Positions 11,404 to 23,213 of a DNA stretch of 64,000 nucleotides are shown here, one piece after another (positions within the stretch are counted from its first letter, which is position 1; the number at the start of each line of letters is the position of its first letter). The DNA lies in contig NC_088306.1 in assembly GCF_032854445.1 (NCBI RefSeq), positions 25,889,764 through 25,953,763 of the forward strand, in the 5' to 3' direction. A program made the position numbers and the translations under genes. This DNA comes from Liolophura sinensis. Taxonomy: Eukaryota > Mollusca > Polyplacophora > Chitonida > Chitonidae. The notes below the pieces were generated by a model. That model was not told the DNA's origin, made no database searches, and saw only the letters and a program-made list of their open reading frames with translations.

Positions 11404-11943
11404 TCACAAATCTCTCTTTTGTCCTTTGTAATTGCATATTTTTATGTTTGTGGGTTTGTCTGCTTTTGACGTAGGTTGTGTTATGGAGTCCTTCACGTAG
11501 AAACTGCGCATGTCATACTCAAACCAGTTAGCTAACAGTATATTCACAGCTGACTCGTCGTATTTGTGACATATCGTGTCGCCTCGATTTCTCGCAAGTT
11601 GATAAGACTCACAGTCACGTGACGCTCCTTCGGGACTTAGACACTCTTTTTCCGAAGCGCACAACAGAAACCACTTCATAAAGTTGTCTTGTAAGTCGTC
11701 TGAATTATGCAGTACAAGCATAGTTATGTGCATATGTGGCAACGTGTCGAGTTTCCCTTCGTCTGTTGGCAGAAACTGAAACATATCTGGATGGGTCTGA
11801 GTCACAGGCGAGCGACGAGATGCGGAAGACACGACGGCGACACCGGAAGCGGTGGCCATTCGGAGAGCTGGCTCGATGCGGGAGTTGGTCAGGCGAGTTT
11901 GCGGGTCCATCCAGGCGACAAAGTGAAACTCCGCCAACGCCAT
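11404..11943 (-). CDS. DUF1647/GT-A-like type II membrane protein, coding exon 4 (C-terminus)
   Basis: Last coding exon of the largest gene in the window (residues about 296-474), ending at TGA (11404-11406). It follows a minus-strand acceptor CTTCGTTATCAG|ATG and continues exon 3 in phase 0. The ATG at its start is internal, since exon 3 reads straight into it. Seen: FHFVAWMDPQTRL, the expected place of the acidic 'W-x-D' motif of these nucleotide-sugar transferase-like proteins; then HPDMFQFLPTDEGKL; MKWFLLCASEKECLSP with paired cysteines; and CHKYDESAVNILLANWF. This order resembles the DUF1647 group (known from nematodes and expanded in molluscs), thought to adopt a GT-A-like fold in the Golgi. 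The enzymatic activity and substrate are unknown. No frameshift or stop is seen. Confidence 0.85.
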   Translation of the reverse strand: MALAEFHFVAWMDPQTRLTNSRIEPALRMATASGVAVVSSASRRSPVTQTHPDMFQFLPTDEGKLDTLPHMHITMLVLHNSDDLQDNFMKWFLLCASEKECLSPEGASRDCESYQLARNRGDTICHKYDESAVNILLANWFEYDMRSFYVKDSITQPTSKADKPTNIKICNYKGQKRDL

Positions 11944-12045
11944 CTGATAACGAAGGAGATTAATAATTTATTTACTTAGCTGTTTCTTTATCACATTACT
12001 GGCTAAAAGTTTTCACCTAAATGTAAAAAAAATATACTATCACAT

Positions 12046-12118
12046 GTAGAGTAAAACAGAGCATCGACTGCAGTGTGGTTATTTGCAAATAGTCACACGT
12101 AACCAGAAAACCAACCAT
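12046..12118 (+). repeat. Dispersed repeat C fragment
   Basis: 'tagagtaaaacagagcatcg' followed by 'atagtcacacgtaaccag'. Confidence 0.55.
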
Positions 12119-12589
12119 TTTTACCAACATAAATCCCCAAGCTTTAGGCAACAGTATAAATCGAATCTAAATCTCAATTTACAGTTTGCTACTCTTGCTG
12201 AGTTTATTCCTATCGTGATAGATATTCTCCACATCATCTTTCATAAAAAACGCCCTTGGAGAAGTGTTTTTACTTTCCATGTAACAAATGTCTATCTTAA
12301 ATGTCTATCTTAGCGAAATCCTTAGCCATCCTCTGCAATATATTGCAAAACATCCGAATGATACACGGAAAGAACATTTGCAATAATTTGCAAATGAAGA
12401 ACAACACAGGGTTTCAAGAGTGCTCTTGCATTGCTTCAAACCGAAAGTCGACTTGACATAATTCATTCTGCTAAACGAAAATACCGTGGTCAAATTCAAA
12501 TTCGACTAATATCAAGAACACATTCCAGTGTGCTCAGATTAAACCACCACCCTTCGACACACATATCCTGACAAACCACCTTATTTAAT

Positions 12590-12690
12590 TGTTTATTTGA
12601 TAGAGCTGGACTTGAACTCAGAGCGACGGCATTGGTGAGAGGCTCCTGGGTCAATGTGCCGCGCTAGTGTGGTAACCACCTCAACAAGGG
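12590..12690 (-). repeat. SINE-A fragment (tRNA-like head), reverse orientation
   Basis: 'gagctggacttgaactcaga' (reverse of the box B region) and 'ggtgagaggctcctgggtca' lead to a remnant of the tRNA-like start. The central body is missing. Confidence 0.65.
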
Positions 12691-12961
12691 AAACCCCCAC
12701 CTGATTTAAAGCCGCAGCCAAATGCGGGGGAATTGGACTTGAATCGGCTGTCTCATTTGTCAGATATCAATCGACTGGTGCGGAAGCAAACCCTTAGACC
12801 GAAAGAGTAAAGATACCATAAACTGACAAAAGATAAAAATCACGAATGCTTGCCTTTCAATCACTAGAACACCCGAGTAGCGGGTTCTAATCCCGCCTTG
12901 GAGAGTGAGTGAATTATGCATGCAGCCTTGGTGACAATAATCGGTCCATGATATAAAAGAT

Positions 12962-13135
12962 TTATAACATAGAGGGTCAAACGAGAGCGGCGACTACAGT
13001 GTGATAGTCAAATCACAAATATTCACATGTAACCGGTTAAATCTGACATCACGTAAATGCCTAAAAAGTAAGCAACTTAGACCTTCCAGCATAATGGCTA
13101 AGCAGAATAAGGTAAATAAAATGCAGTTGCTTAAA
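12962..13135 (+). repeat. Dispersed repeat C copy
   Basis: 'gcggcgactacagtgtgata', 'cacatgtaaccggtt', 'catcacgtaaatgcc' and 'ggctaagcagaataaggta' follow the family order. Confidence 0.65.
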
Positions 13136-13224
13136 GTGAAATCTAAAATTCGGCACAACAAACATTTGTTTTCTATAGAGTATGTTGTGCATATCTGTAC
13201 GCTAGACTATATAACGGGGGGTAA

Positions 13225-13335
13225 ACCAAAGAGGCCGTGTTTCACAGGTTATGCCTTACCTTTTGCCAAACATCACGCTGTCGCCGCTGCTCTGGTTTTA
13301 CTATTCATGCTGTTGTCTGTCATATTTTATAAATA
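13225..13335 (-). repeat. Dispersed repeat C copy, reverse
   Basis: 'gaggccgtgtttcacaggtt', 'ccaaacatcacgctgtcgcc' and 'gctgctctggttttactatt' are the reverse complement of the family end. Confidence 0.65.
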
Positions 13336-13417
13336 TGTGCAAAACAGATGTTCTGTCTAAATATCACGAAAAGTAAAATAAACCGAGGTTTCAACATGTG
13401 AACTTGCAGCATCTTAC

Positions 13418-13522
13418 CTGTATGACGAATGGACGCCAAGCGCGATTGTCAAAATCCCGGAGGTGCTCCGGGAAAATTTCTATCCAAAAGGGCCTGATGT
13501 CTACGTTACAAGCCTTCACTAA
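13418..13522 (-). CDS. DUF1647/GT-A-like type II membrane protein, coding exon 3
   Basis: A 105-bp exon of exactly 35 codons, too short to stand out as a reading frame but clear from its context. It has a minus-strand acceptor TATTGCAG, a CAG|GTAAGA donor, and phase 0 on both sides. It encodes LVKACNVDIRPFWIEIFPEH and then LRDFDNRAWRPFVIQ (residues about 261-295). The 'C-x-V-x-x-(F)...FP.H......W+P..I' pattern is the family's conserved segment between the first strand and the W-x-D motif. It joins exon 2 (ends ...KEQ) and exon 4 (starts MALAEFHF) without a split codon. Confidence 0.88.
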
Positions 13523-14989
13523 CTGCAATAGAAACAAAAGACATGTTTTATTTCAAGTCAAACAGTCCTGAGGTAGTACTATCTCAGTACATGTGCCTTA
13601 TGGGTTTGAGTCGTTGGAGCAACAGTTCAATGTGCACAACATAAAAGGGCATATGGTTTGTTGCAAATAGACGAAGCCGCTTTGAACTCTCAGAGACAAT
13701 ACCAGTACCAAACAGGGTAAAACATGAAAGTTTGCTGAAACAAAAACGTTAAGCAAGAAGATCACGATGTCATTTATTTGGCTGGAGTTTTATGCCGTGC
13801 TCAAGAACATTTCACTTATACGACGGAAACCAAACAGAATCTATGCGTCGAAAGAGACATGCGTATATCAGCTGGAAGGCAAGGGAAACCAAAAAGGCTA
13901 GCCAGGAGACATTCCCACATACGACCGGAGAGGACCTGGACTTGAACTCATAACGCCGTGATTGTTTAACTTTACAAGGCCAGTACCAATGGTCACAAAT
14001 TTATCAATTAGTTTTGCACAAATTAAAAATCTACAAACAGTGAAACTAATAATATGACATATGGTATGTAATAGCAATCAAAAATATCTATAAACAATAT
14101 CTTATACGACTCCGCTTGAATATAACGAATCTAGACGTTGTAAGACAAATTTGTATTTCAGCTGTCACACGATGGACGGTCCAGCTTAAAAATCGCGGCA
14201 CAAATTTCCAAAACAATGCATACAATACAAACCACCAAAATACCAAGAAAGTGTATAAAGTAAGAATTGAGGACGGAGAATCGTGTTCCATGTAGTCAAA
14301 CTACGTATTTCTGTTTCGCTTTGATTGGAATTGTTCATATATCGAAAGTGTCGATCTAATTCAACATGATTTTTATAAGTCCCCTAGTCCGGTGATACGC
14401 TTGATTAGGCAATTGTGGAAAAGCGCCCCACAGATTTTGGACACATCGTCCATATTTACTCACAAGAAATTTATAAATACTGTCTGTAACATTTTATTTA
14501 TTTATTTATTTATTCTCCTGTGAAACCTAGAAGTATCTTTAATGCACTAGTTTTGGTAGTAATCACTTGAGACGTTGACTTAAGCCAGGAAAATGGAAAT
14601 CATCACATCTTAGGCTCACTGTAATTTCATTCGCTACATATACCAGGTCTCTTCTCTATTGCATTTTAGATAAGGTATCGCCTATAGGGGAAAAATACCA
14701 GTCCGTATAATACAGAAGTGAAAAAACAATAGAAAGCGCAAAGTTTGAAATGTTACTTTTATCTGTGCCTGATTTTTCACTGCACAAATGACGAAAATGT
14801 TCACCTTTTTCTTTGGATTTCCATTTAGATAAGAAGGGATTAGGTCGTGCAACTCGAACTTAAACATACACCTTTTCTGAAGTCATCCTGTACGTAGACT
14901 ACACTGTATGTTGGACACCAACATGGTTATCCCAGGAAGCCCTCTCTATTACCATTGTGCATGAGAAAAAATGAGCTTATCGAACATAC
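13523..14989 (-). other. Intron 2 of the DUF1647-like gene
   Basis: 1467-bp phase-0 intron holding a reverse SINE-A at 13770-13963. Otherwise AT-rich unique sequence. Confidence 0.75.
13770..13963 (-). repeat. SINE-A, reverse orientation
   Basis: 'ggagttttatgccgtgctca', 'agaacatttcacttatacga' and 'gacctggacttgaactcata' match the family. The centre carries a stretch unlike other copies, so it is partly rearranged. Confidence 0.7.
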
Positions 14990-15550
14990 CTGCTCTTTAA
15001 GAGGATCACTGAGATTGATTTCGAATATCACTACTTGAGTGTACGGAAGGTATTTTTGCACTGACGCAATAAGTTGCAAAACGTCTTGAAATATTGCGTC
15101 ATAGACTCCAGTGACAATGACAGCATGACCCGCAGTAGCCTCGTCTTCGGGTTCCACTTCCTTGGCAACAATCTCAGCCACGCCTTTTTTCCTGTCTTTA
15201 AATTTGAATTCTCTCCCTTTCTTTACCGTGCGGTCCCCCGCTCTTTTTATGCGATACTGTACATGTTTGCCAATCAACCCTTCCTCTCCCCCTACATCTG
15301 CATCCTGATCGTCCTCATCCTCGTTTTCCGCCGGTTTCAGTTCTAAATCCTTTTCGTCAGTTCGTTCAGCACTCTTGTTTTTCTCCTTTTCGAAATCAGA
15401 AAAATCCGGTGCCCCCTCTTCTTCGGCCTCATCCTCCGCAGCGCCGTCCGCCATGGCAGGTCCGTCGTTCTCGCGAGAATCTAGGAAGTTCACGGGTTCT
15501 GTGACGTCATCGGGACTCACTGTGCTGTTAGAGTCAGAGTCATTCCCCTG
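14990..15550 (-). CDS. DUF1647/GT-A-like type II membrane protein, coding exon 2 (acidic stem and first catalytic-domain strand)
   Basis: This exon encodes about 187 residues (about 74-260). It starts after a pyrimidine-rich minus-strand acceptor ending TTTAACAG at 15551 (an alternative AG three bases on would remove one Gln). It ends KEQ at CAG|GTATGT (14990). The first two thirds are low-complexity and highly charged: Asp/Glu-rich (for example AAEDEAEEEGAPDF and ENEDEDDQDADVGGEE), then Lys/Arg-rich (VKKGREFKFKDRKK). This suits a flexible stem between membrane anchor and catalytic domain. The end, HAVIVTGVYDAIFQDVLQLI and then YTQVVIFEINLSD, looks like the first beta-alpha-beta unit of a nucleotide-diphospho-sugar transferase-like fold. 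The phase-0 start agrees with the phase-0 end of exon 1, although a further exon inside the 11.5-kb intron cannot be excluded. Confidence 0.85.
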
Positions 15551-16014
15551 CTGTTAAACAACAACAACGAATTGATCATTACACTTTCATATTAACTCTG
15601 TGATAATATTACTTTCATGTTATCTGAGACGTCTGGAAAACTTTGCATTAAGGTTATTATCGAAACGACCTAAATATTAGACAAGAATATATCCGAAGAT
15701 ATTAACACCATAAAAGTATTCAATGGGAGCGTACAGGCTATGTAGCAGGCTGGCAATCACCCAAATGTTGTTAGGTGCTATTGTTGTTTTCTTATGGGGA
15801 TGTAATACTGCATATGGCGCACTCACAACATAAAATGCACGACATTTACTGACTGCCGAGGGTTACAATGTCTTCTGGGCTAACGACGAATGTAATCCCC
15901 TGCCATTTTTAGTTATATTTTCTCCCACCTTGTGTGGCTGCTTTTTTCTGTTTCTTGTGTGTGTAGGGTTGTGTCATAATTCTATACCAAATTTCAATAA
16001 ACATCATAGCACTT

Positions 16015-16217
16015 TTTTGACCTAGTTCTGTTTAGACCATAGGTCTAGAGGACGTGTAAATTGCTACTAATTATGCGTATACAGAAATGGTTAGAATAGA
16101 ACCCTGACTGAGGTAAACTGACAAGAGACCGGCTACGTGTGACCATTTGCCAGCTGTTACACTGTCGTCGCTGCTCTGGTTTTACTCTCTATGCTGCCCG
16201 TCTTTAATTATATAATG
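16015..16217 (-). repeat. Dispersed repeat C, nearly complete, reverse
   Basis: It runs 'ttgacctagttctgtttaga' to 'cgtcgctgctctggttttac' and 'tgctgcccgtctttaatta', covering most of the ~200-bp family consensus in reverse. Confidence 0.75.
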
Positions 16218-17569
16218 CTGTAGCAGACCTTCAAAGTTTCATTCTATGTATCGATTTGAGTGTCTTTTAGGAAATAGAGGCGGCTGTACACCAGGCAAAT
16301 GTTGTGATATGTCAGGGTTAACTGGCCTCTCACTATGTGATTTTGGCCAAAATATTCTATTTATCAATTTTGTGAAAACTTCATGGGTCAGTCTCTATCA
16401 GAAATTTGAGTGGAGTTGTCTCAGATGACGGAGATTACCAGGTCCAGATTAGGCTGAGTCTTGTGAGACCAAACGTTAACAGAGAAGTAAATGGAAAATT
16501 ACTTGTGCGGGACTTTGGTCACGTGGGATTGTTCCCGGTCATGCGCATTGGAGAGAGCTATTTTGCTTACCGTTGCCCCCAAAAAACTACTTAAACCTGC
16601 TTCACCGTGTTATAAATAGCGCTATCTGGAAACTGAATTATGTACAAATCGAGATAATTATCGAGATCCTGTTTGTTTGCTATCTCGTCATTCCTGAAGG
16701 ACATGGATGGCCACCGAGCACAGGCAAACGTTTATGTGTTCGTCCGTTCAACCTTTGCAACAACACAATGTTGTCTAGGCGGAAGATGTGATACTATTCT
16801 ATGCTCAATGGGTCTTTTCGTTATAGGTCATTACTTCCTAGCTCGAGCAAACAATGACTCGTTTTCACCGCTGACGGGTGCATTATGTCAATGCAAGTGG
16901 CGAGGCGAGGAGCTATAAAAATTGCAAATGCCTGAAACAGACAGTCGATGAGACGACTTCCATATAGACAGGTCCATTCATAATGAAAATACCAAAAAAA
17001 AAAAAAGAGAAAATAGTAGCCTGCTCGCGACAAACGAAGCGGGAAACAACTAAAGCAGGACCTGTGTTTTTTCATTCATAGCGCGTATCCATATTGTCAC
17101 GTGCCATGTGAAACAGGAAAACGCCGTTTTCAATCAATCATGTACCCTCAATGCACAGTGTGGCCGTAGTAAGTTAAAACAATACCTTTTTAATATCGAG
17201 ACAATACCGCCATGACTAACGCCATGGTTTTAGTACCTGCATGTGTCGCTGGAAATCGATAAGACGGACAGTTGTATCAGGTCTGTGTGTTCAGTAGGCT
17301 GGGGACATTTCAGATGGAGGTGTTAAAGGACAAGTGTGGTTGCAACGACATTGTAAGTTATTGATACCAACCATCCATTGCACGTCCTTTCGCGCATTGT
17401 CAAACTGTCAAAGTTGCACATTGAACTATATTACACAATCGTAGTGTGCTTTTTCCCCTGGCAGATACATTAAGCTAAAATGACCTTTTAGCATCTCCAT
17501 CCCTGTAGGAGATGTAGGGCCAATCTAGATCAATTGGTCGACTAATTCTCATGTGTTTATTGTTTATGT

Positions 17570-17780
17570 ATCTATTTATTTGATAGGAGTTTTACGCTTT
17601 ACTGAAAAATATTTCATTTACTCGATGGCGGCCAGCATAATGGCGGGAGGATACCGGGCTTTGCAAACAAACCACCATCTGCAAGTTGCAAACAGACCTC
17701 CCCAACGTACGACTGGAGAGGAAGCCAGCAAAAGCTGTGACCGTATTAGTTAGAGACTAAGTCATTGCGCTACGCTAGCA
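17570..17780 (-). repeat. SINE-A, reverse orientation
   Basis: 'ttgataggagttttacgctt', 'atggcggccagcataatggc' and 'acgactggagaggaagccag', then a degraded head. Confidence 0.7.
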
Positions 17781-17813
17781 AGCTAAACGCCAGGTCACGT
17801 AAGCAGTTGTGTA

Positions 17814-18020
17814 TGTGTTTATTTCACTAATACAACGGCGGGCAACATTGTGGATAGAGGAAACCGGGCAGAGCCTGTGGGAAACCCACGATCATCCGTA
17901 GGTTGTTAGCTGACGTTTAAGGGTACGGCCGGAGAGGAAGAAAAACATGAACTAGACTTGAACTCACAGTGAGCACACTGATGGATGAGCGGCCCCTGGG
18001 TTATGTTATACATGGGACAC
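17814..18020 (-). repeat. SINE-A, reverse orientation
   Basis: 'cgggcaacattgtggataga', 'aaaccgggcagagcctgtgg', 'gacttgaactcacagtgagc' and 'gagcggcccctgggtt'. It is about 35 bp from the preceding SINE in the same orientation. Confidence 0.7.
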
Positions 18021-18737
18021 GGTTTCAATACTGATTTCACTCATTCACCCATAACATTCCTTTCGTTTTTCCAACATCGTTGAAAACTGTTGACTGCTTT
18101 TCTTTGCATAATACCGTTTTAATTTTTGACTTTATATACATTCATAGTTCTTCAGTGGATTATGTTAAATGTCGTTTTGGGAATTGTCCTTGCGATTATT
18201 GGCCCGGACTGTCTATTTTGGTTGACGGCAGCTCCACGAATGTCTTTTTCGAGGCGTAGATAAGCCTTTGGCTCTGCCTAGTTTCCTTAGGTGAAGCCTT
18301 TTAGCTGGGCCGATTTGCATTAAGGCGTAGCATATGTAGTTCAGTTGGAGTCTCTCATGATTTATGGTGTATTTTAGATCTTTTATGTCTCATCCGATAA
18401 AGGTACACGCGTTTTTAACATCTGTTGCCATGGTAGTTATAAGAACGTATTCTGCAACCGCGTTGGATACCGTGTCTCAGAACCAGTCAGCCGGGTATCA
18501 TATCTAAATATACATATTAACGAATTTGAACAAATATATAGTCAAACATTGCACAAGATTAATACGTTATTTTATTACTCTGTATATTGATTTGTGTGAG
18601 TATTCAGCCTATTTGCACTGGGTGATCCTTTATCACTACCAGTAGGTAATTCATCTACATCAAACTGTTACATGATAAACATCATGGGTTCTGTTGTTAG
18701 GCCTTGAACAACAAGGTCAGGTTTTTAAAATCCAGGC

Positions 18738-18860
18738 GCCTCTTGCACAAAGCGACCACAGGTTAAGTTGACTGTAACCACCATGGTAACATATGTTTTC
18801 CACATGAGTTGCCATGGTAGTTAAACTCAACTTAGCCCACGACCGCTTTGTGCAAGAGGC
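18738..18860. mobile_element. MITE-like perfect-hairpin element, 123 bp
   Basis: The two halves are inverted copies. The left arm starts 'gcctcttgcacaaagcgacc' and the right arm ends 'ggtcgctttgtgc'-like, in fact 'gaccgctttgtgcaagaggc'. The arms are about 49 bp with only a handful of mismatches, and both contain 'ccatgg'. Only ~25 bp separate them. No coding capacity and no clear target-site duplication were seen. It fits a non-autonomous DNA transposon. Confidence 0.75.
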
Positions 18861-20354
18861 TCAAGCTCTTTATATAGTTAGACTGAAGCTTGAAGTCAGG
18901 GGGTTTGTCAGGTATTTGATGAAAGTCAATCTAATTTACTCCAGGTTCTACATTTTTCACTCTCCACAAGTCTCACGCCCATGTAGGGACTACTTTGGGT
19001 ATACGACATTAAAGAAACAATGAAATAAATAAACATGTGATAAATAATGTACACATCCCAATGGCATGGAAATTCCATTATGGTAAAATAAGGAAAGATG
19101 CTACTTATGTCTGTATATAATTGCTTTATCGCCCCATATTCCCCGCCTACACAAGTCGGTTACAAGCTGTGTGAAAACACATCATTATCTGCTATTACGT
19201 TGCAATGCTTGTTGACTACACATTTACTTTACAAGCAGCCCCACCAAAAACCCAAACAAACCCATCACTGGTTTTCATATTCCGATCAAATATAATATAC
19301 AAACCTAGAAATGCACTGAGTGAAAATCCCATTATATTGTATTATCAGTCAATATTGATCATGTACATTCGTACCTGTCAACAAGTTATGCTTCGGTGTC
19401 CACCCCGTAGACATATATAACAGAGGGTGGAACGATCTATCTTCAATCAATGGAGGTAATAAAATGCTGGTTATGAAGTAAATAAATGCATTCGCGAGAG
19501 TGCGATCGCACTACTGTGATTATGGGTAGAGTTGTGACGTCATCCAAGTCATCACACGCGTCATGGCGCGATAACGTCAGAAACATCAAACACATATGGG
19601 CTTTATTCTCATTTTAAAGCTGGCGCACCCGAAAATTTGTTGAAAGCGTCATATTCTATAGCTATACTAACGCAATTGCAATGCAAAAGAAGTTACATTC
19701 GAAATTCTCCTACTCACCCACATCAGAGACATACATTTCCATATAATACCTAGTTTATCTTTCACCAGCTTTAATGGATAGTTAGCCCGAAGTTATTATG
19801 AAATGTTAGCATTGAATTTTGTACTTGATGACCTTCCATCCATTCTATATGGGCCTATTGCTTAAATATATCTGAACGTTCCTTTTTCCAGTTTAATTTT
19901 CTGGTAATTCTGGGTACATGTGGATTGTTTCATCCCATTTTCTCATCAAAACATGTTCACCCTCAGCTTGGGTTGATTTCATGTAAATATCGTCCTAAAT
20001 ATTGCTTTGGGTGCATACAATTATCAAATGGCATGCATTTTATGTGAATAATTTGATAAAGGAGTGAAACTAACCCAAAACTAGACTGGTCACTTTCATT
20101 TCGAAGAAGACAAGGTATATTTTCTCAAGATCTGTCTAAGTAGATAAAATAACGACATGTTCAGGAGGAGTGAACGGTTCCACATGAATATACTCAAGCG
20201 GTAACTTTTCTCGTGCATGGCGGATTCAGTGTAAATTGATTACTCTTCTGTTGTGTGATGAGTTACCAGGTTGTCCACAAAGTGTCATCGCAAACGCACG
20301 AATCAACCATAGATTAAACACCCGAAGATTAGAATTATTTCAGAAGGAAAGGCT

Positions 20355-21418
20355 CATCATGGATTGATAGCACAATTATCACCATGTATTGATAGCACAA
20401 TTATCACCTTTCACTGGCAGCACAATTATCATAATGCTTGGTAACATAATTATCACGAGGCGTTGGTAGCCTTATTATCACCATGCATTGTTAGCACAAT
20501 TATCACCATGCAATGGTAGCACCATTATCACCATGCAATGGTAGCACCATTATCACCAGGCACTGGTAGCATAATTATCACCATGCATTGGTAGCATTAT
20601 TATCACCATGCATTGGTAGCACAATTATCACCATGCATTGGTAGCACAATTATTACCATGTACTGGTAGAATAATTATCACCAATTATTGATAGCACAAT
20701 TATCACAATCCATTGATAGTACAATTATCACCATGCATTGGTAGCACAATTATCACCATGCATCGGTAGCACAATTATCACCATGTACTCGTAACACAAT
20801 TATCACCATGTGTTTATAGCCCAAATATCGCCATGCATTGTAGCATAATTATCACCATGCATTGGTAGCATAATTATCACCATGCATTGTTAGCACAATT
20901 ATCACTATGTACTCGTAACACAGTTATCACCATGTGTATAGCCCAAATATCGCCATGCATTGTAGCATAATTATCACCATGCATTGGTAGCATAATTATC
21001 ACCATGCATTGTTAGCACAATTATCACCATGCATCGGTAGCACAATTATCACCATGTACTCGTAACACAATTATCACCATGTGTTTATAGCCCAAATATC
21101 GCCATGCATTGTAGCATAATTATCACCATGCATTGGTAGCATAATTATCACCATGCATTGTTAGCACAATTGTCACTATGTACTCGTAACACAGTTATCA
21201 CCATGTGTATAGCCCAAATATCACCATGCATTGGTAGCATAATTATCGCCATGCATTGGTAGCATAATTATCACCATGCATTGTTAGCACAATTATCACT
21301 ATGTACTCGCAACACAATTATCACCATGTGTTTATAGCACAATTATCACCATGCATTAGTAGCATAATTATCACCATGCATTGGTAGCATAATTATCACC
21401 ATGCATTGTTAGCACAGT
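20355..21418. repeat. 25-bp minisatellite with ~42 GATA-type sites and higher-order structure
   Basis: The unit is 'ttatcaccatgcattggtag' plus 'cacaa' or 'cataa'. Almost every copy carries TTATCA, i.e. TGATAA on the minus strand, a consensus GATA-factor site. Variant blocks ('gtgtttatagcccaaatatc' and 'gtactcgtaacac') recur with spacings of 124 and about 146 bp (20811, 20935, 21081, 21204), giving a ~270-bp higher-order unit present twice. It lies inside intron 1 of the minus-strand DUF1647-like gene. Enhancer activity is a guess; the array itself is certain. Confidence 0.93.
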
Positions 21419-22104
21419 TTTAATACAATTAAGAATCTACTTCAAATAACAAGAACAGACAGTATATGTTCACACACCTAACATCTCTTCATCCTCATAT
21501 ATTTAAAACCCCAAGCATGTATGCTTGCACACATACATATATACATACAGACGAATTCAAATAATCCACGCATACCTGAAAGTTTCGAAACGACATCAAT
21601 GAATCCGTTTTTTAATTTTCTTCTTAACTCTTGACAGTAAGGTGTAAAAGCTGATTAGCTCATGCATGATGACGTCATACGTATCACGGCTAGGTTATAA
21701 CAAACAAACGGACGGACAGATTCGCTGGTCGAAGCCAGGCTATGCAACACGGCTTGTGACGTGCTTCCACTAAGGACCTACATTCAATTAGCAGATGAAG
21801 AACGCTTCCAGATATACAGAAAAGATACGAACAATTCGTCTATCGGACTTGCGCGCAATCATTGTCGCTTGGAGCAATGTTTTCGATCGGAAGGGTCGTT
21901 GATTGGCCCGTGGGGAGTCGGGCAAGCTCTCCCCAGAGCAGGTAAAAGGGCTCGTGTGATCGGAGTTTGACAGCGAGATATGGGTCACTTATCGATCGAA
22001 CGCCACATGTGTGAGCAGACGTGTTCACAAGTTCCGGTATACAAAACTCGGACCATATAGTTACCTGGATTAAAACATAATAACAGACTTACAGTATAAT
22101 GAAT

Positions 22105-22160
22105 AAAAGCAGAGCAGCGACGACAGTGTGGCTGTTGACAAATGGCTGGATTCTGCTGGT
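22105..22160 (+). repeat. Dispersed repeat C, 5' fragment
   Basis: 'agcagagcagcgacgacagt' and 'gtggctgttgacaaatggct' match the family start. The rest is missing. Confidence 0.6.
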
Positions 22161-22294
22161 GTACTAAGCCACCTCATGGCCTGACCTCTTTGCATTGCTT
22201 TTGTGTTATTGTTTACATAACGTTATGACAACATAGCATTTTGAGTAATTCTGGACCAATGACTTCTGACAACTTGCATCAATCATCACGGCCC

Positions 22295-22470
22295 TTTTTT
22301 GACCTAATATTGCTTAAGCCACAGTAATAGTGGTAATTTTTAGCAATACACATGAACAGTTAGAATAAAACCCTGAGAGATGTAAACGGACAAGAGGCCG
22401 TATTTTACCGGTCTCGCGTGACCATTTTCCATCACACTGTCGTTGCTGCTGTTTTCTCTCAATGCTGCAT
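22295..22470 (-). repeat. Dispersed repeat C, reverse
   Basis: 'ttgacctaatattgcttaag', 'catgaacagttagaataaaa', 'aagaggccgtattttaccgg' and 'ccatcacactgtcgttgctg'. It faces the fragment at 22105, so the two form a loose inverted pair. Confidence 0.7.
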
Positions 22471-22794
22471 GTATGTATGAATGTGTGCTTGGGATTTAAC
22501 GTCATATGACGACGAGGAGTCATTAGGTATGTGTACGTATACCATGTCTTCTTGTGGCAAGGCGAGTCCATGCTAGCAAAGTGCACCGCCACTGATGCAT
22601 CATGCCCAAGACACCAGACATGACATCCCAGCCAGTCACATTATACTGATACCGGGTTAAACAGTTAGGTTTCCTTGCCCTAACCTCTCAGTGCTGAGCC
22701 CCAAGCAGCGAGTACCATTTTTAAAGTCTTTGGTATGACCCAACCCAGTTTTGATCCCAGATCTCCCGCCTTCACCATATTCTGTAAACCTTAT

Positions 22795-22828
22795 TATATT
22801 ATATTATATTATATTATATTATATTATA
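22795..22828. repeat. (TTATA)n microsatellite
   Basis: About seven perfect 5-bp units. Confidence 0.9.
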
Positions 22829-23213
22829 AAGAATATTTTCATCCCTGACCAATTACTGGTTCGCTGAGTTAATTAAGGCGTCGCTCTCGCTCTTAATCAC
22901 TGAGATGGAGTACCTGATATACTATAGTGTTGTCCACTTGCTTTATGCAGATCCATGCCAACAGTTTGCTTATGTAACAGGATATTCAAGAATATACACT
23001 AATTAAATCTTTTCTTTTTTCTTATCTTGCATGTCGATGACAGGGACTAAGATATGCACAGTTCTTCAAATTTTAGATTCAACCACCTCTGCCAAGACAC
23101 AAAAACAAGCCTTTTAAATCCTTCTAGGGCACCCAAGATCACTTCAGACAGTATCAGTGTCAAATCAGTGATTCAAAGTGCATTGTTTATGGAAATTACA
23201 TGTCTCTCGTTGC

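Larger units (their letters stand above)
11944..13417 (-). other. Intron 3 of the DUF1647-like gene
   Basis: 1474-bp phase-0 intron. It contains two forward repeat C copies (12046-12118, 12962-13135), one reverse copy (13225-13335) and a reverse SINE-A (12590-12690). Confidence 0.75.

Noticed and set aside
15074-15346. Plus-strand hydrophobic frame opposite the minus-strand exon 2
   Set aside because: Antisense shadow of the charged stem of the DUF1647-like protein.
16406-16594. 62-residue plus-strand frame containing 'DYQVQIRLSLVRPNVNREVN'
   Set aside because: Some protein-like composition, but no supporting splice sites, neighbours or family similarity that I recognize.
20355-21418. CRISPR-like array of regular repeats
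   Set aside because: Units are directly tandem with no unique spacers and the genome is eukaryotic.
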